Positions 16,868 to 26,436 are shown, counted from the first letter of the stretch. The stretch: 64,000 nt of DNA from Verrucomicrobiota bacterium (GCA_023399155.1 JAEWQP010000002.1:124001-188000), one strand, 5' to 3'. Translations and numbers: made by a program. The notes: generated by a model from the letters alone, not told the origin.

Positions 16868-17048
16868 GTGGGTCTCGGGGGACGCCTGCGATCGTGCCGC
16901 GCGCCGCCGCGCCGTGCGAGGCGGAAAGCGGATCGAGACGCGCGCTCCCGTCAGGGCGATTTGACTTGTCGGCGGCGCTTCGGCCGCGCCGGGCACTCCG
17001 GTAGTGACACTGCGTTCGGCGCACGGCGCCCCCCGTGGGCGATTCGCT

Positions 17049-18788
17049 TCAGCCGCGGCGCCGGTGCGGGAGCTCAAGCGGCCGGCTCAGGTCGACGGCG
17101 TGCCGTTCGCGCAGGAGTTGCGCGCAGCGCTCGATCTCCTGCCGCCGGCGGTCGTCGTCCCAGTTCAGAGCCACGGCGGCGATCCCAGCCACGCGTTCGA
17201 GTCGGGTGTGGTCGAGGTGACCGAACAGGGCGAGCGGCGTGCGGCGCAGGACGAGGTCATCCAGGTGAACCACGGCCTCGTGTCGTGCGATCCAGTCGAG
17301 TTCTCCCGCGAAGCACGGGCCGATCGAGGCAAATGCCTGGGTCGCCGACGGCAGCGCAGCCATGTGCACGGCCACGGTCGGCGCGGTGGTGCCGTGGCGC
17401 TCGAAGAGTCGGGCGAGGATCAGGCGATCCACGCCCGTTCGTGCTGCCTGCCGCGCCAGCCACATGTCCCGAGTGGACGCGCCTTGGGGAAAATTCCGAC
17501 CGCCGCCGATGGGCAGCTCCCGCGAGTCGGCCCGGCGCGACAAGCCGAGGAGCGGGAGCACGCGATCCACGGTTTGCTCGGCGAGGGCGCGGAACGTCGT
17601 CCATTTGCCTCCCACGAGCGCGAGGGTGGCGAACGGACGCCGCGAGTCCGCGGGCGTTTCCCGGATCGAATGATCGCGCGAGATCCGACCGGTGAAGGTC
17701 CGATCGCTGCGCGGCAACGGGCGAATCCCGCACAGGCGGGCGAGTATCTGCTGGGGCTCGATGACGACGGCGGGAAACACCTGCCGAACCGCGGCCACCA
17801 GATACGCGACTTCGTCGTCGGTGCACCACGCCTGGTCGGGAGGGTCGATGCGGATGTCGGTCGCGCCGATGAGCACCCGGCCGTTGACAGGAAGGATCAG
17901 GCAGATGCGGCCGTCGGCGTTCTCGTAGAAGATCTCGCTGCCGCCGAGCTGGGCAAAGAGTTCGGGGTGGTCGACCACGATGTGGGAGCCTTTTGTGCCG
18001 CCGATCCAACGGGTCGGGCTCGCCAGCGCATCCTGCGCGAGATCGATCCAGGCGCCGGTGGCGTTGATCACGACCCGCGGCTGCACTGCGAAAGTCTCGA
18101 GAGTCAGTTCGTCGCGCAGCACCACCCGCCCGGCCGCGTCGAGCCCGGTGAGGGCGCAGGCATTGAGCGCGCGGACGCCGGCGTGGAGCCGTGTGGCGTC
18201 ATCGATCACCTCGAGACAGAGCCGCTCCGGCAGGGGATTCCACGCGTCGAAGTAGGTCGCGATCGCCCGGGCTGCAGGGTGGAGGAGGGGGCGGTCGCGC
18301 CGGGCCTCTGCGCCCGATTGGATGCGATGGCGTGGCATCGCGTGCTCGGTGCCGGCAAAGCGCTCGTACATGCGAAGGCCGAGGCCCACCAGCCAGGCGC
18401 CGCGGCGCGTGGGCCGCTGGCTCAACCCCACGAAGCGCAGGGCGGCATTGACGAAACCGCTCGCGCGCGTGAAGAGCGGGACCACCGTCGGGAGCGGTCG
18501 GACGGCGTGGGGCGCGAGCCTCAGGAGACGATTGCGTTCGTGCAGCGCTTCGCGGACGAGTCGGAACTCGCCGTTCTCCAGGTAGCGCAATCCCCCGTGG
18601 ATTATCCGCGAGGAGGCGCCGGTCGCTCCCGATGCGAAATCGTCGCGCTCCACGAGCAGGGCATCGATCCCTTGCAGGGCGAGTTCGCGGAGGACGCCCG
18701 CGCCATTGATGCCGCCACCCACCACCAGCACCGGCACCTGGGGCGCGCCGCGCAGCCAGGCGAGGGTTTCGAGGCGGTCGAAGGGCAT
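17049..18788 (-). CDS. glpD: FAD-dependent glycerol-3-phosphate dehydrogenase
   Basis: The 579-residue protein begins with the FAD loop VPVLVVGGGINGAGVLRELA and has the GlpD signature GASSRIIHGGLRYLENGEFR. The central substrate region has LIGATDIRIDPP, and a helical C-terminal domain (about 400-579) follows. GlpD oxidises sn-glycerol-3-phosphate to dihydroxyacetone phosphate and passes electrons to quinone at the inner membrane. The length fits a GlpD with the DAO_C domain. It precedes the aquaporin-like gene on the same strand and is divergent from the acyl-CoA ligase. A GTCTCA-N14-TGAGAC inverted repeat (18891-18916) lies in the shared promoter region. Confidence 0.93.
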   Translation of the reverse strand: MPFDRLETLAWLRGAPQVPVLVVGGGINGAGVLRELALQGIDALLVERDDFASGATGASSRIIHGGLRYLENGEFRLVREALHERNRLLRLAPHAVRPLPTVVPLFTRASGFVNAALRFVGLSQRPTRRGAWLVGLGLRMYERFAGTEHAMPRHRIQSGAEARRDRPLLHPAARAIATYFDAWNPLPERLCLEVIDDATRLHAGVRALNACALTGLDAAGRVVLRDELTLETFAVQPRVVINATGAWIDLAQDALASPTRWIGGTKGSHIVVDHPELFAQLGGSEIFYENADGRICLILPVNGRVLIGATDIRIDPPDQAWCTDDEVAYLVAAVRQVFPAVVIEPQQILARLCGIRPLPRSDRTFTGRISRDHSIRETPADSRRPFATLALVGGKWTTFRALAEQTVDRVLPLLGLSRRADSRELPIGGGRNFPQGASTRDMWLARQAARTGVDRLILARLFERHGTTAPTVAVHMAALPSATQAFASIGPCFAGELDWIARHEAVVHLDDLVLRRTPLALFGHLDHTRLERVAGIAAVALNWDDDRRRQEIERCAQLLRERHAVDLSRPLELPHRRRG

Positions 18789-18944
18789 GGCGACCCGACC
18801 ACAGTGCGGGAGCGGGAACAGCGCCCGCGAGCCCGAAACGGGCGGCGCCTGCGCGGGTTGGTCGCCGCGCGAGACGCGTCAAGTCAAACAGTCTCAGGTG
18901 TTTTCCGTCGTGAGACCGACTTGCAGTCGCGGGCATCTGCTCCC

Positions 18945-20930
18945 ATGTCTGTCCGCCAGCTCTCCAAACCCGATTCCGAAATGGTTTCCACCAAGGCCAT
19001 CCGGGAGGCCGGCTCGCTTGTCGAGGTCTACCGCCTGGCGTCTGAACTCTTCCCGAAAAACCCCGCTTTCTGTCCGCGCCAGCCCGATGGCACGTATGGC
19101 AGAGTTTCGTTCGGGGAGATGTATGGCCTCGGCCGCGATCTGGCCACCGCCCTCATAGACCTGGGCGTCCAGGCGCGGGCCCATGTGGCCGTCCTCGCGG
19201 ACAACCGGCTGGAGTGGGCGATCACCGACTACGCCGTGCTCCTCACCGGCGCGGCCGATGTCCCTCGCGGCACGGATGTGACGGTGGGCGAGATCGAGTA
19301 CATCCTCGATCATGCCGACGTGCGCGTGGTGTTCATCGAGCATGCGGCGATGTGGAAGAAGTTTGAGCGCTGTCGGGCCCGTCTCGCGCGGGTGACGACG
19401 TTCATCATGATGGACCGCATCGCTGAGAGGCCGGAGGGCGTCCTGGGCCTCTGGGACCTCGTCGAGCGCGGGCGGGCGCTGCGTGCCGCGGGCGACCGGC
19501 GCGTCGAGGAGCGCGCCGCAGGTGTCCGCCCGGAGGATACGTTCACCCTGATCTACACCTCCGGCACGACCGGCCGCCCGAAGGGCGTGCGCCTCACGCA
19601 CGCCAACATGATGTCCCAGATCCGCAACCTGCCGGTCGAACTGGGCACGGGCGATCGGCTGCTCTCGATCCTGCCGATCTGGCACATCTACGAGCGCATC
19701 GCGATGATGGTCTCCGTCGCCAACGGGTGTTCCACCTGGTACACGAGCGTGCGCACGATCGCGGAGGACCTGAAGATGGTCCGACCGACGCTCATGGCGT
19801 CGGCTCCCCGCCTGTGGGAAAGTCTCTATCAGAAGATCCTGCACAACGTCCGCCAGTGCAGCCCGATCCGTCGCGGGATGTTTCGCACGGCGTACTTCTT
19901 TTCCCGGCATCTCCGCCACGCCGCGTACTTCATCGAGGGTCGCCGCATCGATCTCGTCGGACGCAGGTGGTGGTACTCGGCTGCGATCGGCCTGGGCAAC
20001 TGCGTGATCTACGTCGCCTTGCTCGCGCCCTACCTGATCATGGACGGCCTGGTCACGCGCAAGCTGCGCGACGTCCTGGGCGGCAGGTTTCGCGGGACGA
20101 TCTCCGGCGGCGGCGCGCTGCCGCAGCATGTGGATGAGTTTTTCAACTACATCGGCATCCCCGTGCTCGAGGGCTATGGCATGACGGAATCCTGCCCGGT
20201 CATCGCCGTGCGCACCTGGAAGAAACGCATCATCGGCACGGTCGGGCCGCTCTGGCCGGAAACGGAGGTGCGCATCGTCGAGATCGGCACCGGGCGCATC
20301 CTTTACCCGGATCCATCGCGCCCCGACCTGGGACGTGGAATCAAGGGCGAGATCCACGCGCGCGGGCCGCAGGTCACGCCCGGCTACTACAAGGAGCCCG
20401 AGCTGACCAGCCGCGTGCTCAAGGACGGCTGGCTCGCCACCGGCGACATCGGCCTGATGACGTTCAACGACTGCCTCAAGATCATCGGCCGCTGCAAGGA
20501 GACGATCGTTCTGCTCTCGGGGGAAAACGTCGAGCCGCTGCCGATCGAGAACAAGCTCTGCGAGTCACACCTTATCCAGCAGTGCATGGTCGTCGGTCAG
20601 GACCAGAAGCACCTCGCCGCGCTGATCGTCACCGACGTGGAGCGCTTCAAGGACTCGGGTGTCACCGCCCGCACGATCGACGAACTCGCCCGCTGTCCCG
20701 TGGCCGAGCGGATGCTCAACGCGGCGATCAAAGCCCAGGTCTGCGGCGCGACCGGCTTCCGGCACTTCGAGATGGTGCACGACTGGCGCCTGCTGCCCAA
20801 GCCGTTTGAAGTGGGCGAGGAGCTGACCAGCACGCTCAAGCTCAAGCGCCACGTCATCACGGAGAAATACGCGGGGCTCATTCGCGACATCTACCACGTG
20901 CCGAAGGGCGGTCGCGACGCCCGGATGTAG
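18945..20930 (+). CDS. Long-chain fatty-acid--CoA ligase (AMP-forming)
   Basis: The 661-residue adenylating enzyme contains the phosphate-binding loop TLIYTSGTTGRPKGVRLTHA, the YGMTESCP block and GWLATGDIG, then a C-terminal swinging domain (LSGENVEPLPIENKLCESH). It matches FadD/FACL proteins that activate long-chain fatty acids to acyl-CoA at the membrane, rather than acetyl-CoA synthetase. ATG 18945 is chosen because the protein reads naturally from MSVRQLSKPDSEMVS; the open frame continues upstream through glpD antisense without coding character. It is divergent from glpD. Confidence 0.88.
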   Translation: MSVRQLSKPDSEMVSTKAIREAGSLVEVYRLASELFPKNPAFCPRQPDGTYGRVSFGEMYGLGRDLATALIDLGVQARAHVAVLADNRLEWAITDYAVLLTGAADVPRGTDVTVGEIEYILDHADVRVVFIEHAAMWKKFERCRARLARVTTFIMMDRIAERPEGVLGLWDLVERGRALRAAGDRRVEERAAGVRPEDTFTLIYTSGTTGRPKGVRLTHANMMSQIRNLPVELGTGDRLLSILPIWHIYERIAMMVSVANGCSTWYTSVRTIAEDLKMVRPTLMASAPRLWESLYQKILHNVRQCSPIRRGMFRTAYFFSRHLRHAAYFIEGRRIDLVGRRWWYSAAIGLGNCVIYVALLAPYLIMDGLVTRKLRDVLGGRFRGTISGGGALPQHVDEFFNYIGIPVLEGYGMTESCPVIAVRTWKKRIIGTVGPLWPETEVRIVEIGTGRILYPDPSRPDLGRGIKGEIHARGPQVTPGYYKEPELTSRVLKDGWLATGDIGLMTFNDCLKIIGRCKETIVLLSGENVEPLPIENKLCESHLIQQCMVVGQDQKHLAALIVTDVERFKDSGVTARTIDELARCPVAERMLNAAIKAQVCGATGFRHFEMVHDWRLLPKPFEVGEELTSTLKLKRHVITEKYAGLIRDIYHVPKGGRDARM

Positions 20931-21019
20931 GCTGCCTGCTCGCGGGCGCCCATTCCCGGCGTCGCCGGCAGGACCTGCCGGGGACCTCCGCCTGCACGAA
21001 GTCGGGCGCGAGCGTTTTT

Positions 21020-21078
21020 GCTTTCAGCCCTCCGCCTTCAGCCTTCAGCTTTAGGCTTTAGGCCTCCAGCTTTCCTCC
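21020..21078 (+). repeat. Polypyrimidine TTCAGCC-type tract upstream of aroC
   Basis: The leader of aroC reads as repeats of CTTCAGCC, CTTCAGCTTTAGG and CTTTAGGCC, nearly all pyrimidine on this strand. Similar tracts precede the RES gene (51405-51463) and valS (47445-47487). A Shine-Dalgarno sequence is not visible. Confidence 0.7.
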
Positions 21079-21082
21079 ACGC

Positions 21083-22180
21083 ATGCCCAACACCTTTGGC
21101 CATCTCTTCCGCATCACGACCTGGGGCGAGAGCCACGGAGGCGGCGTGGGCGTCGTCGTTGACGGTTGTCCACCGAACCTCCCGATCACCGAGGCGGAGA
21201 TCCAGGCGGAGCTCGATCGCCGCCGGCCCGGCCAGAGCGATATTTCCACGCCCCGCCAGGAAGCCGACCAGATCGCGATCCTTTCCGGCACATATCAGGG
21301 GCGCACCACCGGCACACCGATCTCGATGTTGGTGCGCAACACCGACGCGCGGCCCGGCGCCTATGCCGAGATGGCCTCGAAGTTCCGCCCCTCGCACGCC
21401 GACTTCACCTACCAGCAGAAGTTCGGCATCCGCAACCCCGAGGGCGGCGGGCGCTCGTCCGCGCGCGAGACGATCGGCCGCGTCGCCGCAGGCGCGATCG
21501 CGCGCAAGATCCTGGCGCTCGCCGGCGGGATCGAGATCCGCGCCTACGTGACGCGTATCCATGATATCGAGATTCCGGACGCGGCAGCCGGTGCGTTTCC
21601 CACGCTCGAGGCCGTGGAGGCCACCGCCGTGCGCTGCCCGCACACCGCCACCGCCCAGGCCATGATCGAGCGGATCAAGGCCGTGCGGTCCGAGGGCGAC
21701 TCGGTCGGCGGCGTCATTGCATGCCGGGTACGCCATGTGCCCGTCGGTCTCGGCGAGCCGGTGTTCGACCGGCTGGAGGCGGACCTCGCCCGCGCCATGC
21801 TTTCGCTTCCCGCCACGAAGGGGTTCGAGGTCGGCAGTGGTTTTGCCGGCGCTCTCCTGCGTGGTTCCGAGCACAACGACCTGTTTGAGAATCGCGAGGG
21901 CCGGGTGCGGACGAAGACCAACCGATCCGGCGGCGTCCAGGGCGGGATCAGCAACGGCGAGGAGATCGTCTTTCGCACGGCCTTCAAACCGACCGCGACG
22001 ATCCTGCGACCCCAGGCCACGGTCGACCTCGAGGGCCGCGAGACCGAGCTGATCGGCCGCGGCAGGCACGACCCCTGCGTGGTCCCGCGCGCCGTGCCGA
22101 TCGTCGAGGCAATGACCGCGCTCGTGCTCGTCGACCACTGGATGCGCCAGCACGCACAGAATCGCTGCTTCGCGTTCTAG
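21083..22180 (+). CDS. aroC: Chorismate synthase
   Basis: The 365-residue protein has the family signatures FRITTWGESHGGGVGVVVDG near the N-terminus, SGTYQGRTTGTPISMLVRN, and GRSSARETIGRVAAGAIARK. AroC converts 5-enolpyruvylshikimate-3-phosphate to chorismate, the last shared step to aromatic amino acids, using reduced FMN. The length is normal for the family. No other shikimate gene is nearby. It starts a few bases after a polypyrimidine tract. Confidence 0.97.
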   Translation: MPNTFGHLFRITTWGESHGGGVGVVVDGCPPNLPITEAEIQAELDRRRPGQSDISTPRQEADQIAILSGTYQGRTTGTPISMLVRNTDARPGAYAEMASKFRPSHADFTYQQKFGIRNPEGGGRSSARETIGRVAAGAIARKILALAGGIEIRAYVTRIHDIEIPDAAAGAFPTLEAVEATAVRCPHTATAQAMIERIKAVRSEGDSVGGVIACRVRHVPVGLGEPVFDRLEADLARAMLSLPATKGFEVGSGFAGALLRGSEHNDLFENREGRVRTKTNRSGGVQGGISNGEEIVFRTAFKPTATILRPQATVDLEGRETELIGRGRHDPCVVPRAVPIVEAMTALVLVDHWMRQHAQNRCFAF

Positions 22181-22374
22181 CTCCGCAAGAGCGCGTGTTT
22201 GGTGCGTCGGTCTGTGGGACGGCGAGGTCTCCCACTTTCACCAAGGCGTCGGCAGGCAGGCCGGCCGGAACGAGGCGATCCGCTCGTTTCGGCACGCATT
22301 GCCCCGCAAAGGTCAGCACTTCCGACTGCACGCTGGAACTTGCGCGTACCAGCTTGATTTCCTCGTTTGAATCA

Positions 22375-22524
22375 GGTCACAGCGGGCACCGCCCTCCGCC
22401 AAGGCTTCGGTTTGGCAGGCACAAGGACGATCCTGGAGTTCACCGGACTGTCTTTGCAGAACCAACGTGGCGTCTTCATCGATCCACCTCCCAGGCGATG
22501 AACTGAAGCGGCTGAATCGTCGGC
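22375..22524 (+). repeat. Dispersed 150-bp intergenic repeat, copy B
   Basis: It aligns end to end with copy A (8296-8445); the 3' side continues into CTCTGTGCCCTCGGC and CCGTGTTCTGTGTG, words of the CACAGAGG family, up to about 22566. It lies in the 488-bp gap between aroC and the next gene, which shows no other feature. Confidence 0.8.
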
Positions 22525-22668
22525 AATTCTCTGTGCCCTCGGCACTGCCCTCCGTGTTCTGTGTGTACCCTGGCGCCAGGGTGGTCGCGTTGGACATATG
22601 GGCCGGACGGTTCTCCACCTTTCGGTTGCGGCGCCGGATGAATCCCGAAAAGTGTCCGCCTTCCGTTC

Positions 22669-23472
22669 ATGAATGCTCCCCATGCCTACATCATCCTTGG
22701 TGCGTCCGGCTCCGGTCGCAGGTCCGTGCTGGCCGACCTCATCGGGAACGGTCTCGACGATGCGGCCCGCCCGGTGTTGCTGACGGCCGCTTCGGAAACG
22801 CCCGCGCCGGACGCGGTCGCCGCTCTCCTGGAGGGCATGCCGTCCTTGGTTCAGGGAACGTGGACGATGACCGACGGGCGCGTGGCCGGCGCAGCCGTGC
22901 CGGAAGGCGCGACCCACGTGTTCATCGTCGCCGACGGCCGCGCCAATCCCGTGGACCAGGTGGAGGCGCTGCACGGATGGTTTCCGTCCGCGGGCCTTGA
23001 GCTGGGACGCATCATCACCGTGGTGAGCTGCCGGCTGGCCAGCACCCACCCGGAACTGCAGCGCTGGTACGACGCCTGCGTGCATTTTTCCGATGTCGTG
23101 CTCCTGAGTCAGAGGGACGATGTATCGAACAAGTGGGTATCCGATTTCATCGCACGTTACCGCAAGCAGCACTATCCCTGCCTGATCGAGCTGGCGAAGA
23201 AGTCCGGCATGGACAACCCCGCGCTCATCCTCGAGCCCCAGGCGCGCCGCATGTCCCTGCTCTTCGATGCGGAGGACACGTGGTCCGTGTCGGGCGACGA
23301 CGCCACGGCCGTCGAGGACGAGGTCGACGATGACGATGAGGACGACAACCCGTCGGCGGATGGCGTTGACGACCCGGACCTGATCGGCGAGGTCGACCCC
23401 TACATCGAGCGGCTGGCGGGTTCCGGGCGGCGTGCCCGCGAGATCCCCGACATCCGCAAGTTCGTTTCCTGA
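22669..23472 (+). CDS. Unrecognised P-loop-like protein with acidic C-terminal tail
   Basis: The 267-residue protein is not assigned to a family. The N-terminus, AYIILGASGSGRRSVLADLI, resembles a Walker A loop (GxxGxGxxS) but has Arg-Arg where Lys is expected. The middle part (VFIVADGRANPVDQVEALHG, GRIITVVSCRLAS, DVVLLSQRDDVSNKWVSDFI) has alternating strands and helices as in the G3E/CobW NTPases, without their CxCC motif. Residues 210-235 are almost all Asp/Glu. The gene is monocistronic and convergent with an acetyltransferase. A nucleotide- or metal-handling role is possible but unsupported. Confidence 0.75.
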   Translation: MNAPHAYIILGASGSGRRSVLADLIGNGLDDAARPVLLTAASETPAPDAVAALLEGMPSLVQGTWTMTDGRVAGAAVPEGATHVFIVADGRANPVDQVEALHGWFPSAGLELGRIITVVSCRLASTHPELQRWYDACVHFSDVVLLSQRDDVSNKWVSDFIARYRKQHYPCLIELAKKSGMDNPALILEPQARRMSLLFDAEDTWSVSGDDATAVEDEVDDDDEDDNPSADGVDDPDLIGEVDPYIERLAGSGRRAREIPDIRKFVS

Positions 23473-23481
23473 CCGTCGCGC

Positions 23482-24075
23482 TCAGGCAAACCGCACCGGG
23501 TTTCGCGCGAGTTCGCGTCGCGCGATCCACTCCACGCGCGTGAGCCGGTAGAGCACATGAGCCCGCAGCGGATGTCCGACGGGTAGTGCGGGGTGTTCGA
23601 AGTCGTCGCTGTCGCGGTGGCGCATGCCCAGCCGCTCCATGACGCGGCGCGACCTCAGGTTGCCGGCGGCGGTGAACGAAACGATCTCGGGAAGCTCACG
23701 CGTCTCGAAGCCGTGGCGGAGTGCGGCCCTCGCCGCCTCCGTGGCGTATCCGTGACCCCATGCCGTCGACGCGAGCCGCCAGCCGACTTCCACGCACGGC
23801 GTGAAGTGCGCCTCGAAGCGCGGGACCGAGAGTCCGACGAATCCGATGAACGGATCGCCGTCCTTCACCTCGACGGCCCAGAGTCCGAATCCGTGCGCGG
23901 CGAACGCGGCTTCGATGCGGTCGACCATCGCATCGCTCTGCGCGCGCGTGAGCCGGTCGCCAAGGTGCTCCATCACGCGCGGATCGGCGTTCACTTGCGC
24001 AAACGGTTCGCGATCGTCCCGTCGCCAGCGCCGCAGTCGCAGCCGCGCCGTTTCAAGCTCCAGGAGGGTTTCCAT
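23482..24075 (-). CDS. GNAT N-acetyltransferase, RimJ/RimL type
   Basis: The 197-residue protein starts METLLELETARLRLRRWRRD and has the acetyl-CoA binding stretch GWRLASTAWGHGYATEAARA with the following FTAAGNLRSRRVMERLGM, typical of the Acetyltransf_3 family. The substrate is unknown; relatives acetylate ribosomal protein N-termini, aminoglycosides or small amines. ATG 24075 is the start of the recognisable domain. It overlaps the end of the upstream gene by 23 bp, so the pair is probably co-translated. Confidence 0.88.
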   Translation of the reverse strand: METLLELETARLRLRRWRRDDREPFAQVNADPRVMEHLGDRLTRAQSDAMVDRIEAAFAAHGFGLWAVEVKDGDPFIGFVGLSVPRFEAHFTPCVEVGWRLASTAWGHGYATEAARAALRHGFETRELPEIVSFTAAGNLRSRRVMERLGMRHRDSDDFEHPALPVGHPLRAHVLYRLTRVEWIARRELARNPVRFA

Positions 24076-24550
24076 GGCAATGCGTGCGGAGGAAGTGGCG
24101 GGGCACGAGCGTGCTGAGGTCGACCCCGAGTTCCGGCGCGAGCGCGAGCACTCGCGTGCGTGCGTGTTCCTGCTTCGCGCCGAAATGCTCGTGCTCCTCG
24201 CGATTGAACGACTCGGCCGCGTCCTCCAGCAGGTACCAGACGTGAAGGTATGCGGGCAGGGCCGCGGCGCGGTCGCCATCCTCCTCGGCCATGTCGGCCT
24301 CCTGAAGCAGCAGCTCGGCCAGCAGGACGGCGCGGATGAAGCGAAGCTCGCCACCGTGGCGCAGCAACTCGGCAACCATCTCCGGCGTGGCATCGCGGAT
24401 CAGGCTCAACGGAAGTCCAGTGTGCTGCAGCGCCTGCTTCTCGATCGCCGCGCGCGCCTCGGGCCGCTGCGCACCCTTCCGCTTGGCCACGATCTCCGCC
24501 AGCATCAGCGCGACATGGTCGATGAGGCGGAGAATGTAGTCGCGAGCCAT
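24053..24550 (-). CDS. Conserved hypothetical helical protein
   Basis: The 165-residue protein begins MARDYILRLIDHVALMLAEI and is largely alpha-helical, with RFIRAVLLAELLLQEADMAE in the middle and PAYLHVWYLLEDAAESFNRE later, TPR-like in spacing. I do not recognise a named family with confidence. It overlaps the acetyltransferase gene downstream by 23 bp. ATG 24550 is used; ATG 24571 is also in frame. No catalytic motif is visible. Confidence 0.72.
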   Translation of the reverse strand: MARDYILRLIDHVALMLAEIVAKRKGAQRPEARAAIEKQALQHTGLPLSLIRDATPEMVAELLRHGGELRFIRAVLLAELLLQEADMAEEDGDRAAALPAYLHVWYLLEDAAESFNREEHEHFGAKQEHARTRVLALAPELGVDLSTLVPRHFLRTHCHGNPPGA

Positions 24551-24734
24551 GCCGGCATCTTGTCCGGACATCCCCGCGCGGCAATGGCGGATGTCCGGTT
24601 CTTCGCCGAGCACCAGGAGGCCGGGCTCCGCTCCAGCACCACCAGCGTGGTCTCACGAGAGCAGCGAAGAATCGAGACAACCGCCTGGATCTCGACAGGC
24701 CGTCGCTGCCGCCGCGAATCGTTGCCAGGAGCTG

Positions 24735-25454
24735 TCATCCGCTTGCGCGTCCGAGACCAGCGGTCAGGTCCGAGAGCCTGGATCGTTGGCGTCCGTCCAT
24801 GGCGAAGTTTCCCGGATCCAGCCAGCGCTCGTACGCGAGCCGCAGCGCCGGCCACTCGGTGTCGAGGACCGAGAACCAGGCCGTGTCACGGTTGCGACCC
24901 TTGACGACAACCGCCTGACGAAAGGTGCCTTCGTAGGTGAATCCCAGCCGGCGCGCGGCCGTGTGCGAGGGGGCGTTGAGCACGTCGCATTTCCACTCGC
25001 AGCGACGATACCCGAGCTCGAAGGCGTATCGCATCATCAAATACAGGGCCTCCGTGGCTGCCCGAGTCCTTTGCAGCCGCGGTGCGAACGCCAGATGGCC
25101 GACCTCGATGACGCCGTTCCTTCGATCGATGCGCAGGTAGGCGGCAAGCCCGGAAGCTCGCCCGCCCGCGAGTTCAATCAGGGTGAAGAACCGCGGGTCG
25201 TCGCCGAGGCATTTCTGCTCCATCCAGGCGCGGTACTCACCGCTCGAGGCAAATGGTCCATACGGCAGGTAGGTCCATATCGCCCCATCGCGATCCTCCG
25301 AGTACGCCGCGAACAAGTCGTCCGCGTGGGCGTCCGGGGTCACGGGTTCGAGTCGACAGTACTGGCCCTGCATCGTCGCGCCCGCCGGGGCGGGCGGTGA
25401 CTGCCAGGCGGGCAACGGCGCCCCCAGGGGCTGGCCGAGATGATTGTGACGCAT
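24735..25454 (-). CDS. GNAT N-acetyltransferase, RimL-like
   Basis: The 239-residue protein starts MRHNHLGQPLGAPLPAW and carries RFFTLIELAGGRASGLAAYL, IEVGHLAFAPRLQRTRAATE and CDVLNAPSHTAARRLGFTYE, the blocks of the RimJ/RimL-type acetyltransferases (MRHNxLGQPxG is a common N-terminus in this subgroup). The substrate is unknown. ATG 25454 is chosen over TTG 25538, which would lie inside the palindrome upstream. That palindrome is about 70 bp before the start and could be its operator. Confidence 0.87.
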   Translation of the reverse strand: MRHNHLGQPLGAPLPAWQSPPAPAGATMQGQYCRLEPVTPDAHADDLFAAYSEDRDGAIWTYLPYGPFASSGEYRAWMEQKCLGDDPRFFTLIELAGGRASGLAAYLRIDRRNGVIEVGHLAFAPRLQRTRAATEALYLMMRYAFELGYRRCEWKCDVLNAPSHTAARRLGFTYEGTFRQAVVVKGRNRDTAWFSVLDTEWPALRLAYERWLDPGNFAMDGRQRSRLSDLTAGLGRASG

Positions 25455-25523
25455 GCTGCCGTCCACGAACGTCCTCCGCCCGACGCCCGTCAAGGCCCCT
25501 GTCTCGCGTTCGGCGCGCCCGCC

Positions 25524-25560
25524 CGCGCACAATGTCAATCAATGAATGACATTGTGCGCG
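25524..25560. repeat. 14-bp perfect inverted repeat containing TGTCA-N9-TGACA
   Basis: CGCGCACAATGTCA and TGACATTGTGCGCG flank a 9-nt spacer. The core TGTCA-N9-TGACA (25533-25551) recurs at 25589-25607 and three times upstream of the toxin-antitoxin genes near 50.4-50.7 kb. It lies between the oppF-like gene and the acetyltransferase promoter, so it may be an operator or a mobile palindrome. Confidence 0.75.
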
Positions 25561-25588
25561 AGCGCTTGTCAGGGCGCCGCGCGGGATA

Positions 25589-25607
25589 TGTCAGCTATTG
25601 GATGACG
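25589..25607. repeat. TGTCA-N9-TGACG palindrome
   Basis: A second copy of the 19-bp palindrome, 38 bp from the first. It overlaps the stop codon of the OppF-like ATPase. Confidence 0.6.
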
Positions 25608-26436
25608 TTATCGGCGGGGCGCGGAAGGTGCGGCGGCGTGGGTCGGGGTCGGGGAGGGCGGCCACGAGGCGGCGTGTGTACGCCTCCGCGGGCTCGCGGA
25701 AGAGGCGCGGTGACTCGCCATGCTCGACGACGCGGCCGCCGTGCATCACCACGACCTGGCGGCTCATCGCCGCGACGGTGTGGAGATCGTGCGAGATGAA
25801 GAGAAGCGTCACACCGGTGTGCGCCTGCAGTTCGCGCAGCAGCGCAAGCACCTGGGCCTGCGTGCGGGTGTCGAGCGCGCTGGTCACCTCGTCGCAGACA
25901 ATGAACTCGGGATTCATGATGAGCGCCCGCGCGATGGCGATGCGCTGCCGCTGCCCGCCTGAGAATTCGTGGGGGAAGCGATCCAGGTGCGCCCACTCGA
26001 GTCCGACGGACTCCAGCGTGGCGGCGGCGCGCTCGCGGATCTCCCCGGCGCTGCTGCCACCGGCGATGAAGAGACCTTCACCGACGACCTGCCAGACCGG
26101 CCGGGCCGGGTTGAGCGAATGGTAGGGATCTTGGAAGATCACCTGCATGCGCGGGCGGAAGCGCCGGAGCGCCGCGCCCCGGAGACTGCGTAGGTCGACT
26201 GCCGATCCATCGGCGCCGTGCCAGGAGATCGTTCCTGCGTCCGGTTCAACGAGGCGAAGGAGGCAGCGGCCCAGGGTCGACTTGCCGCTGCCGCTTTCGC
26301 CCACGATCCCCAGCGTCGTTCCGCGCGGGATGTCCAGCGAGACGTCATCGAGCGCCCGCACGACGTGCCCCGCCCGTCCGAACAGTCCCGGGCGCTGGCG
26401 GAAGGTCTTCGTGAGATGGCGGATCGAAATCAGCAC
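25591..26436 (-). CDS. ABC transporter ATPase, OppF/DppF-like
   Basis: The ATPase has Walker A GESGSGKST, Q-loop IFQDPYHSLNP, signature FSGGQRQRIAIARAL and Walker B FIVCDEVTSALD. It ends in the DPRRR region typical of the oligopeptide/dipeptide/nickel family second ATPase. It would pair with the OppD-like ATPase 280 bp upstream on the same strand. No permease or binding-protein gene is in the window, so the substrate is unknown. GTG 26436 gives a natural N-terminus (LISIRHLTKTF); the longer GTG 26469 begins inside a CACAGAGG repeat. Confidence 0.88.
   Translation of the reverse strand: MLISIRHLTKTFRQRPGLFGRAGHVVRALDDVSLDIPRGTTLGIVGESGSGKSTLGRCLLRLVEPDAGTISWHGADGSAVDLRSLRGAALRRFRPRMQVIFQDPYHSLNPARPVWQVVGEGLFIAGGSSAGEIRERAAATLESVGLEWAHLDRFPHEFSGGQRQRIAIARALIMNPEFIVCDEVTSALDTRTQAQVLALLRELQAHTGVTLLFISHDLHTVAAMSRQVVVMHGGRVVEHGESPRLFREPAEAYTRRLVAALPDPDPRRRTFRAPPITSSNS

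Noticed and set aside
17004..18944. A 647-codon in-frame extension of the acyl-CoA ligase
   Set aside because: It is antisense to glpD, which has complete motifs; ATG 18945 gives a normal ligase length.
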